Counted from the stretch's first letter, positions 18,066-26,890 are shown. The stretch is 64,000 bases of DNA from Burkholderia glumae LMG 2196 = ATCC 33617 (GCF_000960995.1 NZ_CP009435.1:2232001-2296000), one strand, 5' to 3'. A program made the numbers and translations. The notes: generated by a model not told the origin, from the letters alone.

Positions 18066-18778
18066 CGCTCGACGACATTCTCGCGTCGTTCGACCACGAC
18101 GTGTCCCGCCGCGACGACGGCCTGCTGGCCGGCCGCGCCACGCTCGACGGCCGGCGCGTGGACCTGATCGGCGTGTCGGGCCGCGCGTTCGTTGGCGTCG
18201 ACGAGGCGCTGTGGCTGTCGGCGCGCGTGCTCGAGACGGTGCGGCGCGGCGGCGGCACGCCGATCCTCGTGCTGCTCGACAGCGGCAGCCAGCGCATGAG
18301 CAAGCGCGACGAGCTGCTCGGCCTCAACGAATGCCTGTCGCATCTGGCCAAGACCCTGATGCTCGCGAGCGGCCGCGGCCACGCCACCGTCGGGCTGCTG
18401 TACGGCGGCACGGCGGCCGGCGCGTTCATCGCGACCGCGCTCGCGACCCGAGTGCTGCTCGCGCTGCCGGGCGCGGAGCCGGCCGTGATGGACCTGCCGT
18501 CGATGGCGCGCGTGACCAAGCTGCCGCTCGAGGTGCTGGAAGAGAAGGCCAAATCGACGGCGGTGTTCGCGCCGGGACTCGCCAACCTCGAACAGACGGG
18601 CGCCGTCGACGCGGTGCTCGATCCCGGGCAAGCGCTCGCGGCGCAGCTCGCGCGCTGGCTCGCCGAACCAGCCGCGCGCGCCGACGGCCGCGACCGGCTC
18701 GGCGAGGCGCGCGGCGGTCGCCCGGCGGCGGCGCGCATCGCGCAACGGGTTCATGCGCTCGCCCGCGCGGCCGGCTGA
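18062..18778 (+). CDS. mdcE: Malonate decarboxylase gamma subunit
   Basis: A 238-residue partner of MdcD in the decarboxylase core. The carboxyltransferase-like fold is seen in VSGRAFVGVDEALWLSARVL, LLDSGSQRMSKRDELLGLNE and LLYGGTAAGAFIATAL. DLPSMARVTKLPLEVLEE is a typical MdcE segment. The start is coupled to mdcD through ATGA. The 3' end overlaps mdcG by 26 bp. Confidence 0.94.
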   Translation: MTLDDILASFDHDVSRRDDGLLAGRATLDGRRVDLIGVSGRAFVGVDEALWLSARVLETVRRGGGTPILVLLDSGSQRMSKRDELLGLNECLSHLAKTLMLASGRGHATVGLLYGGTAAGAFIATALATRVLLALPGAEPAVMDLPSMARVTKLPLEVLEEKAKSTAVFAPGLANLEQTGAVDAVLDPGQALAAQLARWLAEPAARADGRDRLGEARGGRPAAARIAQRVHALARAAG

Positions 18779-19481
18779 GGCCGCGCTGGTTCGCCACCGC
18801 GTCGTGCGCCTCGCGCCCGCCGCGTGGGCGGCACTCGCCGAGCCACTCGTCGAGCGGCTGGCATTGCCGGCCGCCGACGCGGCCGTGATCCGCGCATGGG
18901 CCGCATGCGGCCGGCCGCTGATGGTGCGGCGCGCCGGACCGTGCGAGGCAGGCGCGCCGGGCGTGCCGCTGGGTCTGCCGCTGCCGCCGTCGATGGGCAA
19001 GCGGCGCATCGCGCTGATGGCGCCCAGCGAGGCGATCGCATCGAGCGAGGCGCCGCCCGCGCTGGCCGCGCTGCGCGATGCCGCGCCCGAGGCGTGGCGC
19101 GCGACGCTCGATGCGCTCGATGCGCTGGCGCGCCGCCATCGCATCGGTTGCCGCGCGTTCGGCAGCCTCGCCTGGCAGGCGCTGACGGGGCTGCCTTATC
19201 TGTCCTCGGGTTCCGATCTCGATCTGCTGTTCGAGCTGCCGGCCGGATTGTCCGGTTCGGCCGGCGGGGGCGACGCGCTGGCCGCCTTGCTCGACGCGAT
19301 CGCCGCCAGCGACAGGGCCGCGCCGATGCGCATCGACGGCGAGCTGATTCGCGCCGACGGCGCCGGCGCGAACTGGCGCGAATGGCATGCCGCGCGCGGC
19401 GCGCATGACGAGATCGTCGTGAAGACGGCGGCCGGGGTGGCGCTGATGACGCCGCGCGCGTTCCTGGAGGGCGCCGTATGA
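18753..19481 (+). CDS. mdcG: Malonate decarboxylase holo-ACP synthase
   Basis: A 242-residue phosphoribosyl-dephospho-CoA transferase that loads the prosthetic group onto MdcC. MVRRAGP and GLPLPPSMGKRRIAL are typical MdcG segments near the middle. The nucleotidyltransferase metal motif GSLAWQALTG with SGSDLDLLFEL (two Asp) follows, and the C-terminus has DEIVVKTAAGVALMTPRAFL. It starts inside the mdcE coding end and overlaps mdcB by 4 bp. Confidence 0.93.
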   Translation: MRSPARPAEAALVRHRVVRLAPAAWAALAEPLVERLALPAADAAVIRAWAACGRPLMVRRAGPCEAGAPGVPLGLPLPPSMGKRRIALMAPSEAIASSEAPPALAALRDAAPEAWRATLDALDALARRHRIGCRAFGSLAWQALTGLPYLSSGSDLDLLFELPAGLSGSAGGGDALAALLDAIAASDRAAPMRIDGELIRADGAGANWREWHAARGAHDEIVVKTAAGVALMTPRAFLEGAV

Positions 19482-20473
19482 CGCCGGGGCTGCGGGCGGC
19501 ATGGCCGCGGGCCGCGGCGCCGGCCTCGCCCGAAGCGATCGCCGAGCTTGGCGCGGCCTGCCTGCGCCTCGAGGTCGAAACCTGGCCGAAGCCGGGGCTG
19601 GTCAGCGAGGTGGACAGCGGCAGTCACGACGACATGGATGCCGGCACCTTCGCACGCAGCGCGGCCGCGATCCGGCCGTATCTGGCCGAACTCGCGGCGG
19701 CCGGCGCCGCGCGCGCGCAGATGGCCGTGCTGCGGCGCATCGGCCTGCGCGCCGAGCACGCGATGCTCGCGGCGACGGGCGGCGTGAATACGCATCGCGG
19801 CGCGATCTTCGGGCTCGGCCTGCTGTGCGCGGCAGCCGGCCTGCGCGCCGCGATGGGGGCGGACCGATTCGCCTCGGGGAGGCCGGCCGTGAGCGGGCCG
19901 GCCTCGAAGGCGCCGGTTTCGGGCGTGTCGGCCGTCTGCTCGTCGGTTGCGGAGGGCTTGGCTCGGGGCAGGTCCGCTGCGAGCGCATCCGCACCCGGCG
20001 CGGCCGCGACCCTCGGCGAGATCGTCGCGCGACAGTGGGGGGCCGACATCCTCGTCGGGCCGCGCGCCTCGGATAGCCACGGCGAGATCGCGGGGCGCCG
20101 CCACGGCGTCGGTGGCGCGCGTCAGGAGGCCGCGAGTGGCTTCCCGAGCGTCTACCGGATCGGAGTGCCGGCCCTGCGCGAGGCGCAGGCGCTGCGTCCC
20201 GGCGATGCGTCCGCCGCGCGCGTGCAGGCCTGCTTTGCGCTGATCGCGGCCGTCGGCGACACCAACCTGCTGCATCGCGGCGGCGCCGGCGGCCTCGCGT
20301 TCGCGCAGCGCCGCGCGCGCGATTTCCTCGCGCGTGGCGGCATCGGCGCGCCGGACTGGCTCGCGCGTGCCGAGGCCGTCCACCGGGCGTTCGTCGCGCG
20401 CCGGCTGAGCCCGGGCGGCGCGGCCGACCTGCTCGCGATGAGCCTGTTCGCGGCCGCCAGCGAGGCGCCATGA
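19478..20473 (+). CDS. mdcB: Triphosphoribosyl-dephospho-CoA synthase
   Basis: A 331-residue enzyme that makes the precursor of the MdcC prosthetic group from dephospho-CoA and ATP (CitG/MdcB family). ETWPKPGLVSEVDSGSHDDM, GVNTHRGAIFGLGLL and VGDTNLLHRGG are the conserved substrate- and metal-binding motifs. Residues about 128-178, between two conserved helices, are an Ala/Ser/Gly-rich insertion that I do not expect in the family core. Starts and stops overlap its neighbours by 4 bp. Confidence 0.92.
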   Translation: MTPGLRAAWPRAAAPASPEAIAELGAACLRLEVETWPKPGLVSEVDSGSHDDMDAGTFARSAAAIRPYLAELAAAGAARAQMAVLRRIGLRAEHAMLAATGGVNTHRGAIFGLGLLCAAAGLRAAMGADRFASGRPAVSGPASKAPVSGVSAVCSSVAEGLARGRSAASASAPGAAATLGEIVARQWGADILVGPRASDSHGEIAGRRHGVGGARQEAASGFPSVYRIGVPALREAQALRPGDASAARVQACFALIAAVGDTNLLHRGGAGGLAFAQRRARDFLARGGIGAPDWLARAEAVHRAFVARRLSPGGAADLLAMSLFAAASEAP

Positions 20474-21411
20474 CGATCGCGCTGCTGTGCTCCGGGCAAG
20501 GACAGCAAGGGCCCGACATGTTCGACCTGATCGGCGAGGGCGGCATGCCGGCCTCGCTCGAGCCGCTGTTCGCGCAGGCGGCAGGCTGGTTCGGCGCCGA
20601 TCCGCGCGACTGGGTACGCACGGCGGGCGACGATGCGTTGCGCGGCAACGGCGCGGCGCAGCGGCTTTGCACGCTGCACGCGCTGGCGGCCCATGCGCGG
20701 CTCGCGCCGCTGCTGCCCGGGCGGCGCTGCGTGGCCGGCTACAGCGTCGGGGAGATCGCCGCTTGGCATGTGGCCGGGCGGATCGGCGCAAGCGACACGC
20801 TCGACCTGATCGGCGCGCGTGCCGACGCGATGGACGCGGCCAGCACCGGCGACGAGGGCATGCTGTTCGTGCGCGGGCTGCGACGCGCCGCCGTCGAGGC
20901 GCTTTGCGCCGGTTGCGATGCCGCGATCGCGATCGTCAATCCCGGTGATGCCTGGGTCCTGGCCGGCGCGGCCGACGCGCTGGCCGCACTGGCCGACGCG
21001 GCCCGCGCGCAGGGCGCCGCCCGCGTCGTGCCGGTGCCGGTGCGGATCGCCTCGCATACGCGCCGGCTGGCCTCGGCGGTGCCGGTGTTCCGCGCCGCGC
21101 TCGGCGCCGTGAGGCTCGGCCGCGGCGCGGCGGGCACGCGGCTCGTCAGCGGCATCGACGGCGCCGTCGTGATCGATCACGGCAGCGGCCTCGACAAGCT
21201 CGCGCGGCAGATCGCCGAGCCCGTCGAGTGGGCAGCCTGCCTCACCGCCTGCGTGGAGGCCGGCGCGAGCGCCTTCGTCGAGCTCGGGCCGGGGCGCGCG
21301 CTGGCCGAGATGGCGGCCGGCACCTATCCGGCGATTCCGGCGCGCAGCCTCGCCGATTTCCGTTCGTGGGACGGCGTGCGGGCCTGGCTGGCGCGAGTGG
21401 CCGGCGGCTGA
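20470..21411 (+). CDS. mdcH: Malonate decarboxylase epsilon subunit (malonyl-CoA:ACP transacylase)
   Basis: A 313-residue FabD-like acyltransferase that primes the carrier protein by transferring malonyl from malonyl-CoA. It shows the N-terminal CSGQGQQGPDMF, the nucleophile elbow GYSVGE (Ser92) and the catalytic His in RIASHTRRLASA; FVELGPGRAL lies near the end. Last gene of the operon, with a long hairpin 15 bp after its stop. No malonate transporter gene follows. Confidence 0.94.
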   Translation: MTIALLCSGQGQQGPDMFDLIGEGGMPASLEPLFAQAAGWFGADPRDWVRTAGDDALRGNGAAQRLCTLHALAAHARLAPLLPGRRCVAGYSVGEIAAWHVAGRIGASDTLDLIGARADAMDAASTGDEGMLFVRGLRRAAVEALCAGCDAAIAIVNPGDAWVLAGAADALAALADAARAQGAARVVPVPVRIASHTRRLASAVPVFRAALGAVRLGRGAAGTRLVSGIDGAVVIDHGSGLDKLARQIAEPVEWAACLTACVEAGASAFVELGPGRALAEMAAGTYPAIPARSLADFRSWDGVRAWLARVAGG

Positions 21412-21425
21412 TCGGGCGCGCCGCG

Positions 21426-21455
21426 AGCGGGCGGCGCCACGCGTCGCCGCCCGCT
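21426..21455 (+). terminator. 11-bp hairpin ending the mdc operon
   Basis: AGCGGGCGGCG (21426-21436) pairs perfectly with CGCCGCCCGCT (21445-21455), 15 bp after the mdcH stop. The T-tract is poor (TT only), so termination efficiency is uncertain. Confidence 0.5.
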
Positions 21456-21547
21456 TGTCGAGCGGCGCACGCGCGGGCGTCGTCGCGGCGCCACGCTCGG
21501 CGCAAACCGCTTGCGGCCCGATCTGGCGTGACTACAATACGCGCCCG

Positions 21548-22081
21548 ATGAAACCGCATGCCTGCCTCGTCTCGCTCGTCGGCGCGATTCTCCTGCTCGC
21601 CGGCCCCGATGTTTTCGCGTTGCCGAAGCCGTTCCTCGGCGCGGACGCGCGCAACGCCGCTAGCGCCTATTTCTCGGCCGACGACGCGCCCGTCGATCCC
21701 GCCGTCGAACTCGTGCGCGGCGCGCGCCGGCGCGTGCTGGTGGCCGGCTATGGTGCGGTGCCGCCGGCGCTGGCGGCGGCGTTGCGCGACGCCTGCCGGC
21801 GCGGCGTCGCGGTGCGTGTCGTGCTCGACCGCTCGGCTCGCCACGGGCGCTACAGCGGCGCGGCGTTCCTGGCGCAGGCGGGCATCGGTCTTGCCTCCAC
21901 GCGCCGGCCGGGGCTGCTGCGCCAGCCGTTCGTGATCGCCGACGACGCGGTTGCGGTCGGGGCACCGGCCGAGCTGGCCGGGGCGGGCGGTGCGGTGAGC
22001 GTATTTCACGGCGTGCCGCAGCTGGCGCAGACCTACACTCATGCGTTCTGGCGCGTCTATCGTTTGGCCGGGGGCCGTTGA
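21548..22081 (+). CDS. Exported PLD-like protein lacking an HKD motif
   Basis: A 177-residue protein with a Sec signal peptide (about residues 1-24, ending in DVFA). The rest resembles one phospholipase D-like half domain: SADDAPVDPAVELVRGARRR, ALRDACRRGVAVRVVLDRS and a final strand. Where active PLDs have H-x-K-x4-D, this protein has RQPFVIADDAVAVG, keeping the aspartate but losing the histidine and lysine. It is therefore probably non-catalytic or only fold-related. The short length also suggests a single degenerate repeat. Confidence 0.6.
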   Translation: MKPHACLVSLVGAILLLAGPDVFALPKPFLGADARNAASAYFSADDAPVDPAVELVRGARRRVLVAGYGAVPPALAAALRDACRRGVAVRVVLDRSARHGRYSGAAFLAQAGIGLASTRRPGLLRQPFVIADDAVAVGAPAELAGAGGAVSVFHGVPQLAQTYTHAFWRVYRLAGGR

Positions 22082-22369
22082 GCGGCTACCGCGGCGCCGA
22101 AGGCGCCGTCTGACGCGCCATCGAGCCGTGCCGCCGCGGCTCGGGCGAACGGGCCGGCGGCGCTTCCGGCCGCGCGGTGCCTGCCGGCCGCGGTGCCGTC
22201 GTCAGCCGGCCCTCATGCCGCTCCGGGGCGGTATCTGGCGGGCCTGCCGTGCCGGTCGCACCCTCGCGGCCGGGCCGGCAGCGTGCCGGCGACGGCCCGG
22301 CGTGCGCGGTGCAGGTGGCGGAGCGCGTGATTCGCTTGCACAATAGCCGCTCCCACGACGAGGCAGACG

Positions 22370-23218
22370 ATGGCGACCACGGTCGAGACTCTCCAGTTCG
22401 CGGCTCGCGACGGAAGACCGTTGATGGGCTCGCTCTACATTCCCGTCAGATCGAACGGACGCGCGGTGCTGCTGAGCGGCGCGCTCGGCATGCCGCGCGC
22501 GCGCTACGACGGCTACGCGCGGTTCCTCGCCGAAGCCGGCTTCACGGTCCTGTGCTTCGACTACCGCGGCACCGGCGGCTCGCGCGCACCGGGCGGCAGG
22601 CCCGAGCGCGCGACGCTGCGGCACTGGGGCGAGGCCGACCTGCCGGCCGCGCTCGACTGTCTCGTGTCCCGCACGCCCGGCGCGCGCTACTTCGCCGTCG
22701 GCCACGGCGAGGGCGGCCGGCTACTCGGCGGGGCGCCGAACCTGGCGCGGCTCGAGGGCATCGTCACGATCGCCGCCGGCACCGGCCACTGGGCCGATGC
22801 GCGCGGCGCGGCGCGCCTCGTGCTCGCGCTGCTTGCCCACGGCGTGCTGCCGCTCGCGGGCCGGGTGGTGGCGCGCGTGCCGTGGCGCCTGGTCGGCGCC
22901 GACGGCGCCGAGGTGCCGGCCAGCATCGCGCTCGACTGGGCGCGCGGCTGCCGGGACGCGGCGGCCGGTATCGCTGCGGCAGGGCGCGCCGGCTTCGCGG
23001 CCTATCGCGGCCCGCTGCTCGCCTACGCGATCGATGACGATCCGTTCTCGCCGCGCACGGCCGTCGCGGCGCTGCATCGCCGCTTCACCGGCGCGCGTGT
23101 CGAATTGCGTGAGATCGCCCCGCACGCGGGCCAGCAGCCGATCGGCCGCGACGGCTACTTCCGCGACGACAACCGCGCGCTCTGGCCGTCGGCCCTCGCC
23201 TGGCTCGCTTCGGCCTGA
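22370..23218 (+). CDS. Alpha/beta hydrolase-fold protein without the nucleophile serine
   Basis: A 282-residue alpha/beta hydrolase-like protein. The fold start is clear: LLSGALGMPRARYDGYARFL, FDYRGTGGS and a C-terminal AIDDDPFSP and HAGQQPIGRDGYF. The nucleophile elbow, expected as G-H-S-x-G-G, reads GHGEGG (residues 111-116), so the serine is replaced by Gly113. It may be a non-enzymatic or differently acting member, unless a paralog supplies activity. GST follows 79 bp downstream on the same strand. About 290 bp upstream of this gene hold no other gene. Confidence 0.7.
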   Translation: MATTVETLQFAARDGRPLMGSLYIPVRSNGRAVLLSGALGMPRARYDGYARFLAEAGFTVLCFDYRGTGGSRAPGGRPERATLRHWGEADLPAALDCLVSRTPGARYFAVGHGEGGRLLGGAPNLARLEGIVTIAAGTGHWADARGAARLVLALLAHGVLPLAGRVVARVPWRLVGADGAEVPASIALDWARGCRDAAAGIAAAGRAGFAAYRGPLLAYAIDDDPFSPRTAVAALHRRFTGARVELREIAPHAGQQPIGRDGYFRDDNRALWPSALAWLASA

Positions 23219-23297
23219 GCGGCGCCCGGCGCTGGCCTCCCATGCCCGCGCAATGCTGTTACATTGAGCGCTCCCCGTCCACCGGAGTGAAACTCAG

Positions 23298-23927
23298 ATG
23301 AAGCTGATCGGAATGCTGGATTCCGCCTACGTTCGCCGTGCCGCGGTGTCGGCCAAGCTGCTCGGATTCTCGTTCGAGCACGAGCCGCTGTCGGTGTTTC
23401 GCCACTTCGACGCGTTCAAGGCGGTGAATCCGGTCGTGAAGGCGCCGACGCTGCTGACCGACGACGGCACCATGGTGCTCGACTCGTCGCTGATCGTCGA
23501 CTACCTCGATCATCTGGTCGAGCCGGAGCGGCGCCTGCTGCCGGTCGATGCGGCGGGCCGGCTGCGCTCGCTCGAACTGATCGGACTCGCGCTGGCGGCG
23601 ATCGAGAAGACGGTGCAGATCGTCTATGAATACGGCCTGCGCCCCGACGACAAGCAGCACCAGCCCTGGCTCGACCGGGTTCTCGGGCAGCTCGACGGCG
23701 CCTATGGCGCGCTCGAGGCGCGCATCGTCGGCACCACCGGCTGGCTGCTCGGCGAGCGAATCACCCAGGCCGACGTCACGACGGCCGTGGCCTGGCGCTT
23801 CACGCAGTACGTGCGCGGCGATCATCCGATCCTGGGCGGCGTCGATGCGGCGCGCTATCCGACCATCGCGGCCCTGTCCGAGCGCGCCGAGGCGCTGCCG
23901 GCGTTCGCCGAGACGCCGCTCGGCTGA
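23298..23927 (+). CDS. Glutathione S-transferase family protein
   Basis: A 209-residue GST. The N-terminal thioredoxin-like domain (about 1-78) contains the cis-proline region KAPTLLTDDGTMVLDSS with LIVDYLD, and the helical C-terminal domain holds GWLLGERITQADVTTAVAW, including the conserved N-capping Asp. The N-terminal SAYVRR segment may supply the catalytic Ser/Tyr. Substrate unknown. CCGGAG lies 12 bases before the ATG. Confidence 0.85.
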   Translation: MKLIGMLDSAYVRRAAVSAKLLGFSFEHEPLSVFRHFDAFKAVNPVVKAPTLLTDDGTMVLDSSLIVDYLDHLVEPERRLLPVDAAGRLRSLELIGLALAAIEKTVQIVYEYGLRPDDKQHQPWLDRVLGQLDGAYGALEARIVGTTGWLLGERITQADVTTAVAWRFTQYVRGDHPILGGVDAARYPTIAALSERAEALPAFAETPLG

Positions 23928-24094
23928 CGCGCCCAGGCCGGTGCCTGCATGGCGCTTGGCCGGGGCGGGCAGGCGCCGCGCAGCGATTGTTCAGGCGCGC
24001 CAACAAGTGACTTCGGGATCCGCGCATTTATCGGTGACAAGGCAATTCGTAGAATCCACCAGGTCGAATCCTTGCCTGTCCGCCGGAGCCTGCC

Positions 24095-24295
24095 ATGAGA
24101 TCCCTGATCGAAAATCGCCTGTATCACCCGTCCGTCGTGCTGCCGATGGTCGCGCTGATGCAATTGATGGTGACGCTCGATTTCAATCTCGGGCAGGTCG
24201 GTTTCGTGGTGGCGGGGCGCGGGGTGCGTAAGGTGGTCGAGCGCTCGCGCTCGCTGGCCGGCTACCTCGCCTGCCGCGGGTGCGCCGTGCACTGA
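24095..24295 (+). CDS. 66-residue ORF with its own terminator
   Basis: A small protein of unknown function. GGAG lies six bases before the ATG. A weak promoter can be proposed (TAGAAT at 24050-24055), and a strong intrinsic terminator starts 29 bp after the stop, so it looks like an independent transcription unit. Residues 13-35 are hydrophobic (VVLPMVALMQLMVTLDF), resembling the first helix of DHA2-type MFS transporters, so it could be either a small membrane protein or the stub of a lost transporter. The C-terminal third is basic, with two cysteines. Confidence 0.5.
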   Translation: MRSLIENRLYHPSVVLPMVALMQLMVTLDFNLGQVGFVVAGRGVRKVVERSRSLAGYLACRGCAVH

Positions 24296-24324
24296 GTGCC
24301 GCGCGCCCCGCACCGATCGACACG

Positions 24325-24356
24325 ACACCCCCGCGGACGCGGGGGTGTTTGTTTTT
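24325..24356 (+). terminator. Strong intrinsic terminator
   Basis: ACACCCCCGC (24325-24334) pairs perfectly with GCGGGGGTGT (24339-24348) around a 4-nt loop, followed by TTGTTTTT. It ends the small transcription unit at 24095. Confidence 0.9.
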
Positions 24357-24404
24357 GGGCGGGATCGGCATGGCGGACGGGCCGGCGGCAGCGCGGCCCG
24401 CCGA

Positions 24405-24444
24405 TAAAAAACGCCGCGCCGACCGGGAGCGGTCGGCGCGGCGT
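24405..24444 (-). terminator. Strong intrinsic terminator of the transporter gene
   Basis: On the minus strand a 14-bp perfect stem (24444-24431 with 24424-24411) with a 6-nt loop is followed by TTTTTT (24410-24405). It is 36 bp after the stop of the MFS gene at 24480. Confidence 0.92.
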
Positions 24445-24479
24445 CGTGGAGCGGGGCGGGCGGCGGCTAGCCGCCGGGC

Positions 24480-25961
24480 TTATGCCCGCGCGGCCGACAC
24501 GCCCGGGTAGCTGGGGCTGTCGTCGTTGGTTGCCTGCTCGCGCAGTTCGCGCACCAGCGCATGCGCTTCGCGGCGCGAGGCGACGGCGGGCGGCGAGCCT
24601 TCCAGCGGCTGGCGTGCCGTCTCGCGCAGCGTGAGCACCGACACCGCGCCGATCACGGCGGCCCCCATCAGGTAGTAGGCGGGCATCATCAGGTTGCCGG
24701 TGCGATCGACCAGCCACGCCGTGACGAGCGGCGTCGTGCCGCCGAACAGCGACACCGAGATGTTGAAGCCGATCGCGAGCGCGCCGTAGCGGATCTCGGT
24801 CGGGAACAGCGCCGGCAGCGCCGACGGCATCACGCCGCAGAAGCACGAGAGCAGCACGCCGAGGATCATCAGCCCGCCGAACACCGGCAGCATTTCGCCC
24901 GTGCGGATCAGCATCAGCGCCGGGATCGACAGCGCGATCAGGCCGAGACAGCCGGCCAGCATCACCGGCTTGCGGCCGACCGTGTCGGACAGGCGGCCGG
25001 CGGCGAGCGTCATCGGCATCATCAGCACCATCACGAGCAGCACCAGCAGCAGGCCGTGCGTCTCGTTGAAGTGCAGCGTCGACGACAGATAGCTCGGCAG
25101 GTACGACAGCGCCATGTAGTCGGTCACGTTGAAGATCAGCACGAGGCCCACGCAGAGCAGCATCGCGCGCCAGTGGCGGCCGAGGGTCTCGGTGAACTTG
25201 AGCTTCGGCATCGACTTGTCCTGCGCCTCGCGCAGTTCGGCCTGGCGCTTGAAGGCCGGCGTCTCCTCGAGCTTCATGCGGATGTAGAGCCCGATCAGGC
25301 CGAGCGGGCCGGCCACCAGGAACGGCACGCGCCAGCCCCACGACAGCAGGGCGTCATGCGGCAGCAGCGCCGCCAGCGCCGCGACCGTGCCCGCGCCGAG
25401 CACGTAGCCGATCAGCGTGCCGAATTCGAGAAAGCTGCCCATGAAGCCGCGGCGCTTGTCGGTGGAGAATTCGGCGATGAAGGTGGCGGCCCCGCCGTAC
25501 TCGCCGCCCGTCGAGAAGCCCTGCACGAGGCGCGCGACCAGCAGCAGCACCGGTGCGAGGATGCCGATCGATTGGTAGCTCGGAATCAGGCCGATCGAGA
25601 ACGTGCCGAGCGCCATCATGATCATCGTCATGGCCAGCACGCGCTGACGGCCGATGCGGTCGCCGAGCGGGCCGAACACCATGCCGCCGAGCGGGCGCAC
25701 CAGGAACGCGGCCGCGAACGTGCCGAACGTGGCGAGCAGCTGCGCGGACGGGTTGCTGGAGGGGAAGAACACCTGGCCGAGCGTGACGGCGATGTAGCTG
25801 TACACGCCGAAGTCGAACCATTCCATGGCGTTGCCGATGGCCATCGCGCGCACCGCGCGCTTGAGCAGGCTCTGGTCGACCACGGTGATGTCGCTGACGG
25901 TGACGGGGGCGTCGGTGGCCGACGCGCAAGCAGCGGAGGGGCTGACGTGTGAGGCAGTCAA
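24480..25961 (-). CDS. MFS transporter, metabolite:H+ symporter (ProP/KgtP-like)
   Basis: A 493-residue 12-helix inner-membrane symporter of the MHS family, whose members take up betaine/proline, dicarboxylates or other small acids. AIGNAMEWFDFGVYSY in helix 1, PLGDRIGRQRVL in the loop 2-3 motif, and QGFSTGGEYGGAATF in helix 5 are diagnostic. A TTG at 25961 is taken as start because AAAGGAG lies 8 bases upstream; the frame stays open further but loses family character. The substrate is not assigned. A strong terminator follows. Confidence 0.87.
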   Translation of the reverse strand: MTASHVSPSAACASATDAPVTVSDITVVDQSLLKRAVRAMAIGNAMEWFDFGVYSYIAVTLGQVFFPSSNPSAQLLATFGTFAAAFLVRPLGGMVFGPLGDRIGRQRVLAMTMIMMALGTFSIGLIPSYQSIGILAPVLLLVARLVQGFSTGGEYGGAATFIAEFSTDKRRGFMGSFLEFGTLIGYVLGAGTVAALAALLPHDALLSWGWRVPFLVAGPLGLIGLYIRMKLEETPAFKRQAELREAQDKSMPKLKFTETLGRHWRAMLLCVGLVLIFNVTDYMALSYLPSYLSSTLHFNETHGLLLVLLVMVLMMPMTLAAGRLSDTVGRKPVMLAGCLGLIALSIPALMLIRTGEMLPVFGGLMILGVLLSCFCGVMPSALPALFPTEIRYGALAIGFNISVSLFGGTTPLVTAWLVDRTGNLMMPAYYLMGAAVIGAVSVLTLRETARQPLEGSPPAVASRREAHALVRELREQATNDDSPSYPGVSAARA

Positions 25962-26557
25962 GATTTGGGCTCCTTTGACAGCGGACGAAGCATGCGCCTG
26001 GCGGCACGCGTTTCGCCACGGTTTGCCGGGAGCGCAGCGGCGTGGCGGCACGGAACGTCGGCGCACGGTGACGCCGGTCGGAAAGGGGGCCGCGTGCGGC
26101 GCGCCATTGGCCGCCGCGTCGATGCGCTCATGAAATTGCCGCCGGGCTGACCTCGATAGGGGCCGGCGGCCACCGGTGCGTGGCGTGGCGCCTGCGGGAC
26201 CGGTGACGAAACCCTGTGAAGGGCACTGAAACGAAGCGGACGCGCCAACACGGAACGCCCTGCCTGTGATCGATATTTCGTGCGACGAAGCGAGGGCGGA
26301 TACCGCGGACGCTCGTAGCGACAAACTAAATGAACGAAATAGATAATGAAAGAGCGGCTATGATAGCACGATGACAGACGATCCTGCAAATCGCCCGCCG
26401 GGCCTCGTCCGGCGGGGCTGCCCCGGGGCCGGCCGGCGGCGCGTTGCGCAGACGCTATTCCTGCCCGGGGGCGGCGCCGGCCCGGCGCCCGGCTCCCATT
26501 CGCCGGCCGCCGCGATGGCGCCCGGCCCGAATTCACGATTGCCGCATTGCGCCCCCC
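25962..26557. other. Gene-free divergent region
   Basis: About 600 bp between the transporter start and ynfA. No gene is recognised. Bases 26320-26375 are AT-rich compared with the surroundings and probably hold promoters for one or both flanking genes, but no clear -35/-10 pair was fixed. Confidence 0.4.
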
Positions 26558-26890
26558 ATGCCCCAACTGATCAAGATCGCCGGATTGTTCGTGCTGACCG
26601 CCCTGGCCGAAATCGTCGGCTGCTATCTGCCCTGGCTGGTGCTCAAGGGTGGGCGCGGCGCCTGGCTGCTGGTGCCGGCCGCCGTCTCGCTCGCGCTGTT
26701 CGCGTGGCTGCTGACGCTGCAGCCGAGCGCGGCCGGCCGCACCTATGCGGCCTACGGCGGCGTCTATATCGCGGTGGCGCTGGTCTGGCTGCGCGTGGTG
26801 GACGGGATCGCGCTGTCGCGCTGGGATTGGGCCGGCGCGGCGCTGGCGCTGGCCGGGATGGCCGTGATCGCGCTGCAGCCGCGCGGCTGA
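26558..26890 (+). CDS. YnfA family small membrane protein
   Basis: A 110-residue inner-membrane protein with four predicted helices (about 5-25, 32-50, 60-80, 87-105). LTALAEIVGCYLPWLVLKGG in helix 1 and AYGGVYIAVALVWL in helix 3 are family hallmarks. YnfA is related to small multidrug-resistance transporters; its physiological substrate is unclear. Length equals the family standard. The ATG at 26558 is chosen by the family N-terminus. No ideal ribosome-binding site is seen. Confidence 0.9.
   Translation: MPQLIKIAGLFVLTALAEIVGCYLPWLVLKGGRGAWLLVPAAVSLALFAWLLTLQPSAAGRTYAAYGGVYIAVALVWLRVVDGIALSRWDWAGAALALAGMAVIALQPRG

Noticed and set aside
25962..26324. A 121-residue N-terminal extension of the ProP-like transporter
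   Set aside because: No similarity to transporters and no membrane helix; the TTG start with AAAGGAG at 25961 explains the family N-terminus.
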